In this document: one piece after another, positions 51,564-59,994 of the stretch
Layout: every line of letters begins with the position of its first letter
Numbering within the stretch: position 1 is the first letter of the stretch
Origin: Herminiimonas sp. KBW02
GTDB lineage: Bacteria; Pseudomonadota; Gammaproteobacteria; Burkholderiales; Burkholderiaceae_D
Direction of reading: 5' to 3'
Assembly: GCF_003852535.1 (NCBI RefSeq)
Contig: NZ_QAJP01000007.1
Location: forward strand, 62,001-126,000
DNA length: 64,000 nucleotides
Program-made: the position numbers and the translations under genes
The notes under the pieces: generated by a model
What the model was told of the DNA's origin: nothing
What the model saw: the letters and a program-made list of their open reading frames with translations, nothing else
Databases searched by the model: none

Positions 51564-52743
51564 TCAGGCACTGATGCCGGACTACAGCGGCACGCAAATT
51601 TCTTCTTACCCTGTGCAGACTGATTTTCAGCGTCAGGTGGTGTGCATACTCGGACTGCCTTTCGATGTGATCAGCACTGACCAGGCGGTCGATAAATTAT
51701 CGGATGCAGCGCATCAGTATCAGCGTTGCTTTCTCTCGACCCCCAATCTGAATTTTGCCGTGGCCAGTCTGGCTGGCGGCGCATTCCGCGATTCCGTCAT
51801 ACGTAGTGACTTGTCGGTGGCAGACGGCATGCCGCTGGTATGGATAGCAAGGCTGCTCGGTTTGCCTGTCACTGAACGGGTTGCCGGTTCTACTTTGTTT
51901 GAACGTCTGCGCACACGCAAAGATGGCGCGGAAAAATTGCGCGTGTACTTCTTTGGCGGACCGGATGGTGTGGCAGCGGCCGCAGCAGAGAAGCTGAATG
52001 ACAGTGCGTCCGGCCTGGTATGTACAGGATATGAATCACCAGGTTTTGGCAGCCTAGAGCAGATGAGTACGCCCGCCATCATCAATCGCATTAATGCCAG
52101 CCAGGCTGATTTTGTGGTGGTCGCTTTGGGTGCAAAGAAAGGGCAGGCCTGGATAGAACACAATCTGGCCGCACTGGATGCCCCTGTCATCAGTCATCTG
52201 GGCGCGGTAGTGAATTTTGTCGCCGGTACTGTTGTACGTGCACCGCGCTGGGTGCAGCGCATAGGCGGCGAATGGTTGTGGCGCATATGGGAAGAGCCCA
52301 GCTTGTGGCGACGTTATTTGTACGACGGCTTTACCTTGCTCCGGCTGATGACGCGTCATGTGTTGCCGTGTGCGGTGATGGTGCGTCTGCGCAAACCTGA
52401 ACTGGATGCGCTGCTTGCGGCACGCATAGAGATGCAGCAGCACGCCAGCCACATCAGTATTCATGTCTGCGGTGCATGGGATGAACGCAACCTGACAGCA
52501 ATGCGAAAAGTATTTACAGATGCAAGCATGATGCCTGCCGACATCCGTATCGACTTTACTGACGTGACGCATATTGATAGTGCCTGCATAGGCTTGCTGC
52601 TATTGCTGTATGGCCACCAAAGCAAAGTGCAGCGTGATTTCGTCTTGCATGGAGTGCGTCCTGATGTGTTGCGTATTTTGCGTTTGTACTGTGCTGACTA
52701 TCTGGTGAGTGAACAGCAAGCTGCTTACGTCGTCGTTGCCTGA
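51553..52743 (+). CDS. WecG/TagA/CpsF glycosyltransferase fused to a STAS domain
   Basis: A 396-residue two-domain protein. The first part (about 30-260) is a WecG/TagA/CpsF family glycosyltransferase with FLSTPNLNFAVASL, VADGMPLVWIARLLG, RVAGSTLFERL, VYFFGGPDGVA and QADFVVVALGAKKGQAWIEHN. Such enzymes transfer ManNAc-type or glucose residues to lipid-linked acceptors. The second part (about 300-396) is a STAS domain. ADIRIDFTDVTHIDSACIGL carries the conserved serine (Ser343) that anti-sigma-type kinases phosphorylate in related proteins. The fusion suggests regulation of the transferase by phosphorylation or partner binding. ATG at 51553 is chosen over the adjoining GTG. It is the last gene before a 244-base gap. 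Confidence 0.88.
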   Translation: MQNNQALMPDYSGTQISSYPVQTDFQRQVVCILGLPFDVISTDQAVDKLSDAAHQYQRCFLSTPNLNFAVASLAGGAFRDSVIRSDLSVADGMPLVWIARLLGLPVTERVAGSTLFERLRTRKDGAEKLRVYFFGGPDGVAAAAAEKLNDSASGLVCTGYESPGFGSLEQMSTPAIINRINASQADFVVVALGAKKGQAWIEHNLAALDAPVISHLGAVVNFVAGTVVRAPRWVQRIGGEWLWRIWEEPSLWRRYLYDGFTLLRLMTRHVLPCAVMVRLRKPELDALLAARIEMQQHASHISIHVCGAWDERNLTAMRKVFTDASMMPADIRIDFTDVTHIDSACIGLLLLLYGHQSKVQRDFVLHGVRPDVLRILRLYCADYLVSEQQAAYVVVA

Positions 52744-52987
52744 AATAATTTGCAGAAATTGGCGCTGTAAAAATTACGTACATCCATGATTTTTACCGTG
52801 CATATTTTGCAAAAAATACGCGATACATTTCTGCGAAAAAATATTTCAGTTTCATGAAGTTTCCCTCTGAAAACGCGTAAATTTTTCAACTAACTTTATT
52901 GTTAAATCTTCTATCTAAATAGTGAACTTTGCGGTGATCTGACTATCTTTGTAAGGGTGCAAACTTGCCGCTTACTGGATAAATGAA
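52744..52987. promoter_or_regulatory. AT-rich promoter region before galE
   Basis: The longest gap inside the EPS cluster, clearly AT-rich and without genes. It probably contains a second promoter for the nucleotide-sugar genes. No clear sigma-70 pair or terminator stands out. A poor sigma-54-like spacing near 52954-52967 was considered and not accepted. Confidence 0.45.
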
Positions 52988-54019
52988 ATGCAAATATTAG
53001 TAACGGGAGGAGCTGGTTACATCGGCTCACATACTTGTGTAGAACTGATTAATGCAGGGTATCAGGTCGTCGTTGTCGATAACCTTTGCAATAGCAAAGT
53101 GTCGGTGCTCGATCGCGTCGCAACGATCACCGGTACCGCGATAGATTTCATCGAAGCAGACCTGCGTGACTACTCTGCGATGGATGAAATATTTTCCGCG
53201 TATGAATTTGATGCCGTCGTGCATTTCGCCGGACTGAAAGCAGTCGGTGAATCGGTGGCGGAGCCGCTGCGCTATTACGACAATAATGTGGAAGGCAGTC
53301 TGGTGTTGTTCCAGGTGATGGCCAGGCATGATGTGAAGAGTCTGGTCTTCAGTTCTTCCGCCACGGTCTACGGTGACCCGGCCACTGTGCCTATTGTCGA
53401 AGATTTTCCATTGGCGGCCACCAATCCTTATGGTCGCAGCAAGCTGATGATAGAAGAGATGCTGCGCGATGTGGCGACTTCTGATCCGTCATGGCGCATC
53501 GCTTTGTTGCGCTACTTCAATCCCGCCGGTGCGCATGAGAGCGGCCTGATCGGCGAAGACCCGAATGATGTACCGAATAACCTGTTTCCGTATGTGGCGC
53601 AGGTTGCGTCGGGGCGGCGCGAGTTGCTCTCGGTCTACGGTTCCGATTATCCGACTTCGGATGGTACCGGCGTGCGTGACTACATCCATGTAGTTGATCT
53701 CGCACTTGGCCATGTGAAGACGCTGGCACGCTTATTGAGTGCGGAAATGAATGCCGATGCAGGCGTGCTGGCCTACAACCTGGGTACCGGTTGCGGCAGC
53801 AGCGTATTGCAAATGATCAGTGCATTTGAAAAAGCGAGCGGGCGCAAGATTCCGTATCGCATCGTTGCACGCCGTCCCGGCGATATCGCCGTGTGTTACG
53901 CCGATGCTTCACTGGCGCAACGCGAACTCGGCTGGCGCGCGATCCGCAGCATAGAGCAAATGTGCGCTGATTCCTGGCGCTGGCAGGCGATGTCGGAAGA
54001 AAAGCTGGCCTATGCCTGA
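52988..54019 (+). CDS. galE: UDP-glucose 4-epimerase
   Basis: Interconverts UDP-glucose and UDP-galactose, feeding galactose into the polymer. The 343 residues start MQILVTGGAGYIGSHTCVEL (the NAD-binding Rossmann motif). The SSSATVYGDP active-site serine/threonine segment follows, then NPYGRSKLMIEEML with the catalytic Y-x3-K, and GTGVRDYIHVVDLA. A cytoplasmic dehydrogenase/reductase of extended type. It opens the second half of the EPS cluster after a promoter-like gap. Confidence 0.96.
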   Translation: MQILVTGGAGYIGSHTCVELINAGYQVVVVDNLCNSKVSVLDRVATITGTAIDFIEADLRDYSAMDEIFSAYEFDAVVHFAGLKAVGESVAEPLRYYDNNVEGSLVLFQVMARHDVKSLVFSSSATVYGDPATVPIVEDFPLAATNPYGRSKLMIEEMLRDVATSDPSWRIALLRYFNPAGAHESGLIGEDPNDVPNNLFPYVAQVASGRRELLSVYGSDYPTSDGTGVRDYIHVVDLALGHVKTLARLLSAEMNADAGVLAYNLGTGCGSSVLQMISAFEKASGRKIPYRIVARRPGDIAVCYADASLAQRELGWRAIRSIEQMCADSWRWQAMSEEKLAYA

Positions 54020-54063
54020 AGTCACATCCACATTGAGTTAACACTGAAGAATCCGAGGGAACC

Positions 54064-55251
54064 ATGAAAGCAATGATACTTGCCGCAGGCAAAGGAACAC
54101 GCGTCCAGCCCCTGACTTATGAATTGCCGAAGCCAATGATACCGATACTGGGTAAGCCGGTGATGGAGTACCTGGTCGAGCATCTGGTGAAGTACGGTAT
54201 CCAGGAGATTATGGTCAACGTCAGTTACCTGCACCAAAAGATAGAAGACTATTTTGGTGAAGGGCAGCGTTTTGGTGCACAGATAGGTTATTCCTTCGAA
54301 GGCTATATGACCGACGAAGGTGAAGTCATGCCCAAGCCCATAGGTTCCGCCGGCGGTCTGAAGAAGATACAGGAGTTCGGTGGTTTCTTTGATGAAACAA
54401 CATTGGTCATATGCGGTGATGCGCTGATCGACCTCGATATCAAATCAGCCTTGTTTGAACACAAGCGCAAAGGCGCGATGGTCAGCATCATTACCAAGGA
54501 AGTGCCGCTGGATAAGGCATCTGATTACGGCATGGTGGTGACCGATGAGGAAGGACGTGTTTTGTCCTTCCAGGAAAAACCGAAACCGGAAGAGGCGCTG
54601 TCGAACCTGGCCAGCACTGGTATTTATATTTTCGAGCCGGAAGTGCTGGACCTGATTCCATCCGATACCGAGTTTGATATCGGTTCACAGCTGTTCCCTT
54701 TGCTGGTGGAGAAGGGCGTGCCTTTCTTTGCTCAAAAGCGTTTCTTCAACTGGATCGATATCGGCAACGTCAAAGACTACTGGCAGGTTTCGCAAAATGT
54801 GCTGAAGGGCGAGCTCGCGCATATGACCATGCCCGGTACACAGATCGCCGATGGTGTGTGGGTCGGCCTGAACACACGCATAGACTGGGAAGGAACGACG
54901 ATAGAAGGACCGGTGTATATAGGTTCCGGTTCGACGGTGGAAGCGGGCAGCACCATCATAGGCCCGACCTGGATAGGGCATGGCAGCCAGATCTGCAGCG
55001 GTTCGGAAGTCACACGCAGCGTACTGTTCGAATACACGCGCGTCTCGCCGAACTCCCATATGTCGGAGCTTGTCGTGTGCAAGGATTACTGTGTCAGTCG
55101 CATCGGCCAGATGCAGCACGTCTCGGATTGTGTCGAAGATTACTGGCGTGATGCGCGTGATCGTCGCGGCAAAACGCGCACACCTGAAGCGGAAGCTGCG
55201 GGCTTGCCACCGCAGGAAGTCAAGCCGCGCAAGCTGGCGAATGTGGCCTGA
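54064..55251 (+). CDS. NDP-sugar pyrophosphorylase with hexapeptide repeats
   Basis: A 395-residue nucleotidyltransferase of the mannose-1-phosphate guanylyltransferase/glucose-1-phosphate group. The N-terminal catalytic domain (about 1-235) has MILAAGKGTRVQPLTYELPK, ICGDALIDLDI and FNWIDIGNVKDYWQVS. A left-handed beta-helix follows (about 260-350, DGVWVGLNTRIDWEGTTIEG). The last 40 or so residues form a charged tail (RDARDRRGKTRTPE) that I cannot assign. It could supply GDP-mannose or another NDP-hexose; the separate ManC two genes on suggests a different sugar for this enzyme. Confidence 0.85.
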   Translation: MKAMILAAGKGTRVQPLTYELPKPMIPILGKPVMEYLVEHLVKYGIQEIMVNVSYLHQKIEDYFGEGQRFGAQIGYSFEGYMTDEGEVMPKPIGSAGGLKKIQEFGGFFDETTLVICGDALIDLDIKSALFEHKRKGAMVSIITKEVPLDKASDYGMVVTDEEGRVLSFQEKPKPEEALSNLASTGIYIFEPEVLDLIPSDTEFDIGSQLFPLLVEKGVPFFAQKRFFNWIDIGNVKDYWQVSQNVLKGELAHMTMPGTQIADGVWVGLNTRIDWEGTTIEGPVYIGSGSTVEAGSTIIGPTWIGHGSQICSGSEVTRSVLFEYTRVSPNSHMSELVVCKDYCVSRIGQMQHVSDCVEDYWRDARDRRGKTRTPEAEAAGLPPQEVKPRKLANVA

Positions 55252-55262
55252 CGCGAGCTTGC

Positions 55263-56681
55263 ATGAAAATTTATCCCGTTATTTTGTCCGGTGGTTCAGG
55301 CAGCCGTTTATGGCCCTTGTCGCGTGCCGCCTTGCCCAAGCAATTACTGCCGCTGGTATCCGAGCGCACGATGTTGCAGGACACCGTGTTGCGTGTCGCT
55401 AACTGGAAAGGCGTGGAGCCGCCGCTGGTCGTCTGTGGTGATGATCATCGCTTCCTGGTCGCCGAGCAATTACGCCAGATCGGCATCACACCGACCGCCA
55501 TCCTGCTGGAAGCGCAGGGGCGCAATACGGCACCTGCCGTGGCGGCGGCAGCGAATTACCTGAGCGCGCTGGAGCCGGATGCAGTGATGCTGGTGCTGCC
55601 AGCGGATCATATGATTGCGGATGAAGATGCCTTCCATGTCGCGGTGATGCTGGCTGCCGATGCGATAGGTACGACTGCGCTGGCCACTTTCGGCATCGTG
55701 CCGACTGCGGCTGAAACCGGTTACGGCTATATCCGTCGCGGTGCGGCATTAGATGCATCGGAAACCTGTTTCGCGGTGGAACGCTTTGTGGAAAAACCCG
55801 ATCTGGCCACCGCAGAGAAATTCCTCGCCGATAAAAATTATTCGTGGAATAGCGGCATGTTCATGTTCCGCGCTACCGCTTACCTGTCAGAACTGCAGCG
55901 CCTGCAACCAGAGATGGCGCAGTGCTGTGCATTGGCAGTACATGATGCGTATAGCGATTTGTCATTCTGCCGCCTTGATGAAACCGCCTATGCGGCATGC
56001 CCGGCCGAGTCTATCGATTTTGCGGTGATGGAGCACACTGCGCATGCGCTGGTGATCCCGGTTGATATAGGCTGGAGCGACGTCGGCTCGTGGTCGGCGC
56101 TGGCAGAAATCAAGCCTGGCGACAAGGACGGCAACATTCTGCACGGTGATGTGTACACGGATGGCGTGACCGATACGCTGATCCGTTCCGGCAGCCGCTT
56201 CGTCGCCGCGATAGGCGTCGATAAGCTGATCGTGGTGGAAACCAAGGATGCGGTACTGATAGTCGCAAAGGACCAGGTGCAACGCGTCAAACAGGTGGTC
56301 GAACATCTGCAGCTGGAACAACGCAGCGAACATCTGAACCATACACGCGTGTATCGCCCGTGGGGTTGCTACGAAGGGATAGATGCAGGTGAGCGCTTCC
56401 AGGTCAAACGCATCACCGTTGATCCGGGTGAAAAACTTTCACTGCAGATGCACCACCATCGCGCCGAACACTGGGTAGTCGTGACGGGTACTGCCCGTAT
56501 CACTTGCGGCGAGACAGTCAGGCTGCTGACTGAAAACGAATCCATCTACATCCCGATAGGTACGACACACAGGCTGGAGAATCCGGGCAAGATGCCGCTC
56601 CATCTGATCGAAGTGCAATCGGGGGCTTACCTGGGAGAAGATGACATCGTGCGTTTCGACGATGTGTATCAACGCGCCTGA
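55263..56681 (+). CDS. manC: Mannose-1-phosphate guanylyltransferase/mannose-6-phosphate isomerase
   Basis: Bifunctional enzyme making GDP-mannose, 472 residues. The N-terminal nucleotidyltransferase (about 1-290) has VILSGGSGSRLWPLSR, LLEAQGRNTAPAVAAAA, VLPADHMI and FVEKPDLATAEKFL. The C-terminal cupin-type isomerase domain (about 340-472) has RPWGCYEGIDAGERFQVKRI, LSLQMHHHRAEHWVVVTG and the metal-ligating histidines. Shares one base with the next gene's start. Indicates mannose or a GDP-mannose-derived sugar in the polymer. Confidence 0.95.
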   Translation: MKIYPVILSGGSGSRLWPLSRAALPKQLLPLVSERTMLQDTVLRVANWKGVEPPLVVCGDDHRFLVAEQLRQIGITPTAILLEAQGRNTAPAVAAAANYLSALEPDAVMLVLPADHMIADEDAFHVAVMLAADAIGTTALATFGIVPTAAETGYGYIRRGAALDASETCFAVERFVEKPDLATAEKFLADKNYSWNSGMFMFRATAYLSELQRLQPEMAQCCALAVHDAYSDLSFCRLDETAYAACPAESIDFAVMEHTAHALVIPVDIGWSDVGSWSALAEIKPGDKDGNILHGDVYTDGVTDTLIRSGSRFVAAIGVDKLIVVETKDAVLIVAKDQVQRVKQVVEHLQLEQRSEHLNHTRVYRPWGCYEGIDAGERFQVKRITVDPGEKLSLQMHHHRAEHWVVVTGTARITCGETVRLLTENESIYIPIGTTHRLENPGKMPLHLIEVQSGAYLGEDDIVRFDDVYQRA

Positions 56682-57910
56682 TGAACCTGTCTGACCATCC
56701 GAATTTGCAAGAGCATCCTTTCATACAAAACGCGACGCGTCCGCTGATCGTACGACTGACGGAAAAGCGCAGCGAAGGTCGCGTCATCCGCAGCGCGAGC
56801 TTTGGCAACCAGCAAGTCTGGTGGGATCTGGCCGGACCCGAACACAGTTTGCCCGCGCCGCTGGTGGCACACGATATGGCGGCGACCGCCTTGATTTTTG
56901 TCGCGATGCATCGCGGCCAGGATTTATATATCGATGGCCCGGTGACGTATTCCCTGTTGAAAAACATGGAGGACCTGATCGCGTGCTGGGTCGCCTGGCG
57001 ACCGGATCTGTACCGAGCTATACGCGTAGGTGCGGCACAGGAGTTGCCGGATAGCGCGATCCCGGCTCCGTATGCGACGCGCGCAGTGGCGGCGTTCTCC
57101 GGCGGCCTGGATGCATCATTTACTGCATGGCGTCACGTTACCGGACGCGCCGGGCGACGCAGCTATCCCTTGCATGCAGGCGTGCTGATACAGGGCTTCG
57201 ATATCGCGCTGGATGCAAAGGCTGCTTTCGATACCACCATCGCTTCTGCGGCTGATACCCTGCATTCGATCAGTGTGCCGATGGTGACGCTGAAGACCAA
57301 CTGGCGCACCGTCGCCTGCGTGAACTGGGAAATGGAATTCGGTAATGGTGTTGCCACCTGTTTGCGCAACTGGCAGGGCAGTGCGAATGCGGGCCTGGTT
57401 GGTTCCGATGAAGACTACGCCCGGCTGGTTCTGCCCTGGGGTGGCAATCCGATTACCTATGCGATGCTATCCAGTCGCGATTTCCAGATTGTGTATGACG
57501 GTGGTGAATTCGCCCGTACTGAAAAAGCCGAAGGCATACTCGACTGGCCGGTAGGTTTGCGCAATCTGCGCGTGTGCTGGGAAGGCCCGACTACCGGGCG
57601 CAATTGTGGTCGCTGCGAGAAATGCATGCGTACCAAACTCAACTTCATGGCGGTCGGTGCGGTCTTGCCAGAGTCGCTGGCGGGTCGTCCGACGGATGCG
57701 CAGATCCTGCGTTTGCGCGCGGGGAATCATGCGCAACTGGTCTTGCTGGAAGAGATCGTGCTGATTGCGGAGCAGCGCCAGATCACCGAATCATGGTTGC
57801 GCATGCTGAAGTGGGCGATCAAGAAGAACCGTTTCCTGAATACCTTCTCCATCTTTGGCCGGATCAGGCGCTTGCTGGGTTCCGTTAAACGCAGGCTGGT
57901 GGCCAGATGA
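56681..57910 (+). CDS. QueC-like PP-loop ATPase of unknown role in the EPS cluster
   Basis: A 409-residue protein not usually named in EPS clusters. An adenylating PP-loop is seen as AAFSGGLDASF (Ser140 to Ala145; the canonical last serine of SGGxDS is alanine). Far downstream, Cys299, Cys309, Cys312 and Cys315 form C-x9-C-x2-C-x2-C in RNCGRCEKCMRTK, the zinc knuckle of QueC-type enzymes. QueC activates a carboxylate with ATP and converts it to amide and nitrile. A large N-terminal extension (about 1-130) is extra. No membrane helix. It shares one base with manC and overlaps the flippase gene (ATGA), so it belongs to this operon. An amidating or adenylating step on a sugar acid or protein is conceivable; a non-EPS role cannot be excluded. 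Confidence 0.75.
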   Translation: MNLSDHPNLQEHPFIQNATRPLIVRLTEKRSEGRVIRSASFGNQQVWWDLAGPEHSLPAPLVAHDMAATALIFVAMHRGQDLYIDGPVTYSLLKNMEDLIACWVAWRPDLYRAIRVGAAQELPDSAIPAPYATRAVAAFSGGLDASFTAWRHVTGRAGRRSYPLHAGVLIQGFDIALDAKAAFDTTIASAADTLHSISVPMVTLKTNWRTVACVNWEMEFGNGVATCLRNWQGSANAGLVGSDEDYARLVLPWGGNPITYAMLSSRDFQIVYDGGEFARTEKAEGILDWPVGLRNLRVCWEGPTTGRNCGRCEKCMRTKLNFMAVGAVLPESLAGRPTDAQILRLRAGNHAQLVLLEEIVLIAEQRQITESWLRMLKWAIKKNRFLNTFSIFGRIRRLLGSVKRRLVAR

Positions 57911-59355
57911 AAAATATGCGACGGGTGGTGCCGTGGGCCATCGTCGATAGCCTGGGAGTAGGGCTGCTCGGTTTCCTCACGCTGGCCATCATGACGCGGG
58001 TGCTGACGCCCACTGACTTCGGTAGTGTCGCCTTCGCGCAATCCATCGTCCTGCTGACACAACTGGTGATAGGCCTCGGTATCAATGAAGCGCTGATCCA
58101 GCGGCGGCCCATCGACATGCTGCATCTGGACAGTGCGTTCTGGATGGCGGTCGCGCTTGGCTTGTCCGGCTTCCTGTTTTGCGTCGGCATCGGTCTTTAC
58201 TTCATTTTCTATTTGCAGGAGAGTCTGGTCGGTACCATCCTGCTGGCCGAAGGGACGGCCTGTCTGTTCACCGGCCTGAACCTGTTGCCGTCTGCGATGC
58301 TGGATCGCAAGCTGCGCACCAAGGCGATTGCACGACGTACGGTTGCCGGCAAGCTGAGTTACGGCATCGTCGCGATCACGCTGGCGCTGTCGCAGTTCGG
58401 CGTGTGGAGCATCGTCATCGCCGGTATCGTGCAAAACATTTTACTGACGGTGATTTTCTGGCGTGGCCAGCTACGGTGGCCGCAGCGTCGCTTTTCCTGG
58501 CCGCATGCAAAGCAATTGATTGTGTTTGGTTTCCCGGTGATGCTGGAAGGTGCGTTGTGGGCTTTCCTGACGCGCGTGTTCAGCTTGCTGATCGGTACGA
58601 TACACGGCATGAGCATGCTGGGTTTTGTCAGCGTTGCGTTCAAGGCGACCGATGCCTTGTCGAATATCGTCGGTAGTGTGGCGGGACGCATAGGCTTGCC
58701 GCTGTTCTCTTCTATGCAGCAGGACAAGGAGCGCTTGCAGCGTTCCTTCCTGCAAACCACACAGGTGATGGCTTTCGTTTCCACGCCTATCTTCGTCGGT
58801 CTCGCACTGACCACTGCGCAATGGGTGCCGCTGCTACTGGGGAATAAATGGGCGGAAGCGATACCGATGATCGTGATCCTGTGCTTTGTGTGGGCGATCA
58901 GCTTCACCCGTATCTTCGTCAGTCCTTATTTGCGGGCGCTGGGTCATCCGCGTGCCTTGCTGTTACCGGCGGTGTGTGCGGGGGCCTGTACCATCGCTGC
59001 CGTGTTCCTGACGGCGCAGCAGTCTGCGATTTACATCATCGCTGCGTGGTCGTGCCGGGTGGCAGTAACGTATCCGCTGGGTTTGCACCTGTTACGCAAG
59101 TACGCAGCGATTCCTATGCGTACGCAATTGCAGCCTTTGCTGTCGCCTGTTATGTGCGTCACTTTCATGGCGGCCTGCGTCTATGCGGCGCAACGCGGCT
59201 TGCAGCATCTGTCGCTGCCTTTGCTGGCGATGCTGTTTATCTCGATGGCTGTGGGGGCGCTGAGCTATGCGCTCGCGGTGCTTTTGCTGCACCGTGAGCA
59301 TTTGTCAGGATTATGGGCGAACTGGCGCGGCGGGGAATTGAAGCAAAGCCCTTAG
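57907..59355 (+). CDS. Wzx-type polysaccharide flippase
   Basis: Moves lipid-linked repeat units across the inner membrane. The 482 residues have about twelve to fourteen helices of the polysaccharide transport (MATE-like) fold. The family start AIVDSLGVGLLGFLTLAIMTRVLTP is followed by FGSVAFAQSIVLLTQLVIGLG and the ALIQRRPI segment. Its partner is the polymerase earlier in the cluster. Its stop codon overlaps that of the convergent PAP2 gene by four bases, leaving no room for a conventional terminator between them. Confidence 0.9.
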   Translation: MKNMRRVVPWAIVDSLGVGLLGFLTLAIMTRVLTPTDFGSVAFAQSIVLLTQLVIGLGINEALIQRRPIDMLHLDSAFWMAVALGLSGFLFCVGIGLYFIFYLQESLVGTILLAEGTACLFTGLNLLPSAMLDRKLRTKAIARRTVAGKLSYGIVAITLALSQFGVWSIVIAGIVQNILLTVIFWRGQLRWPQRRFSWPHAKQLIVFGFPVMLEGALWAFLTRVFSLLIGTIHGMSMLGFVSVAFKATDALSNIVGSVAGRIGLPLFSSMQQDKERLQRSFLQTTQVMAFVSTPIFVGLALTTAQWVPLLLGNKWAEAIPMIVILCFVWAISFTRIFVSPYLRALGHPRALLLPAVCAGACTIAAVFLTAQQSAIYIIAAWSCRVAVTYPLGLHLLRKYAAIPMRTQLQPLLSPVMCVTFMAACVYAAQRGLQHLSLPLLAMLFISMAVGALSYALAVLLLHREHLSGLWANWRGGELKQSP

Positions 59356-59960
59356 TTCGGCTCTGCCGGATGGCGATGCAAGTTCTCGTTGCCGGACAGG
59401 TAGATCGCTATGCGCTCTATCCAGCCTTCGGTCGGCGCCGGTTTGAGGGTGAGTATCGGGAACAGGGCGATAGCGCCTATGATGAGCAGCTTGCGATCAA
59501 AGACGATGGTCGTCCATCCGCGGCAATACCAGATGAAACCCAGGCTGATGACAGCGCCCAGCAGCAAACCGGTAATGACTTCAGAAACCGAGTGCACGCC
59601 CAGCGCCAGGCGCGAGATACCGATCATGAGGCCGAACAGCAGGCCTGCGATTACTCCCAACGTCAGCTTGCGCTTGCCCTGATCCTGCAACAACACATAC
59701 AGGAATGCAGGTGCAACCGACATCGCCCGCATCGCATGACCGCTGAAGCCTTTGAAATCAATCGCGGCGATACCTATGCCCCAGCCGACATAAGCGATCT
59801 TGGTTGCCGCAACCAGGAAGATGCCGAAGCCGAATAGCAAACACCAGCACAGCGCCGGACGCCAGGCGCGTGCTGCTGCCAGCCACACTGCAAGCAGTGC
59901 GGCCAGCGGCATCGTGAAGTTGGTATCGGCGAGTTTGGTAAAGGCGAGCCAGGCTGTCAT
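59352..59960 (-). CDS. PAP2-family membrane phosphatase
   Basis: A 202-residue membrane protein with about six helices. It carries PAP2 features FSGHAMRAMS (catalytic PSGH-like histidine) and SRLALGVHSVSEVITG (SR-x5-H, with the usual final aspartate replaced by glutamate). A K-x-rich region stands in place of the first motif (TKIAYVGWGIG). Such enzymes dephosphorylate undecaprenyl pyrophosphate, phosphatidic acid or lipid A. Its position against the EPS flippase fits undecaprenyl-pyrophosphate recycling. It is on the opposite strand to the EPS cluster, 34 bases before lgt's end, and may be cotranscribed with lgt. Confidence 0.8.
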   Translation of the reverse strand: MTAWLAFTKLADTNFTMPLAALLAVWLAAARAWRPALCWCLLFGFGIFLVAATKIAYVGWGIGIAAIDFKGFSGHAMRAMSVAPAFLYVLLQDQGKRKLTLGVIAGLLFGLMIGISRLALGVHSVSEVITGLLLGAVISLGFIWYCRGWTTIVFDRKLLIIGAIALFPILTLKPAPTEGWIERIAIYLSGNENLHRHPAEPN

Positions 59961-59994
59961 CTATGGGTTATCTCTAATCGATTAAAGGGAATCT

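Noticed and set aside
52952-52968. Second sigma-54-like spacing before galE
   Set aside because: Only the GG and TTGC agree; the rest of the -24 element is wrong and the distance to the ATG is very short.
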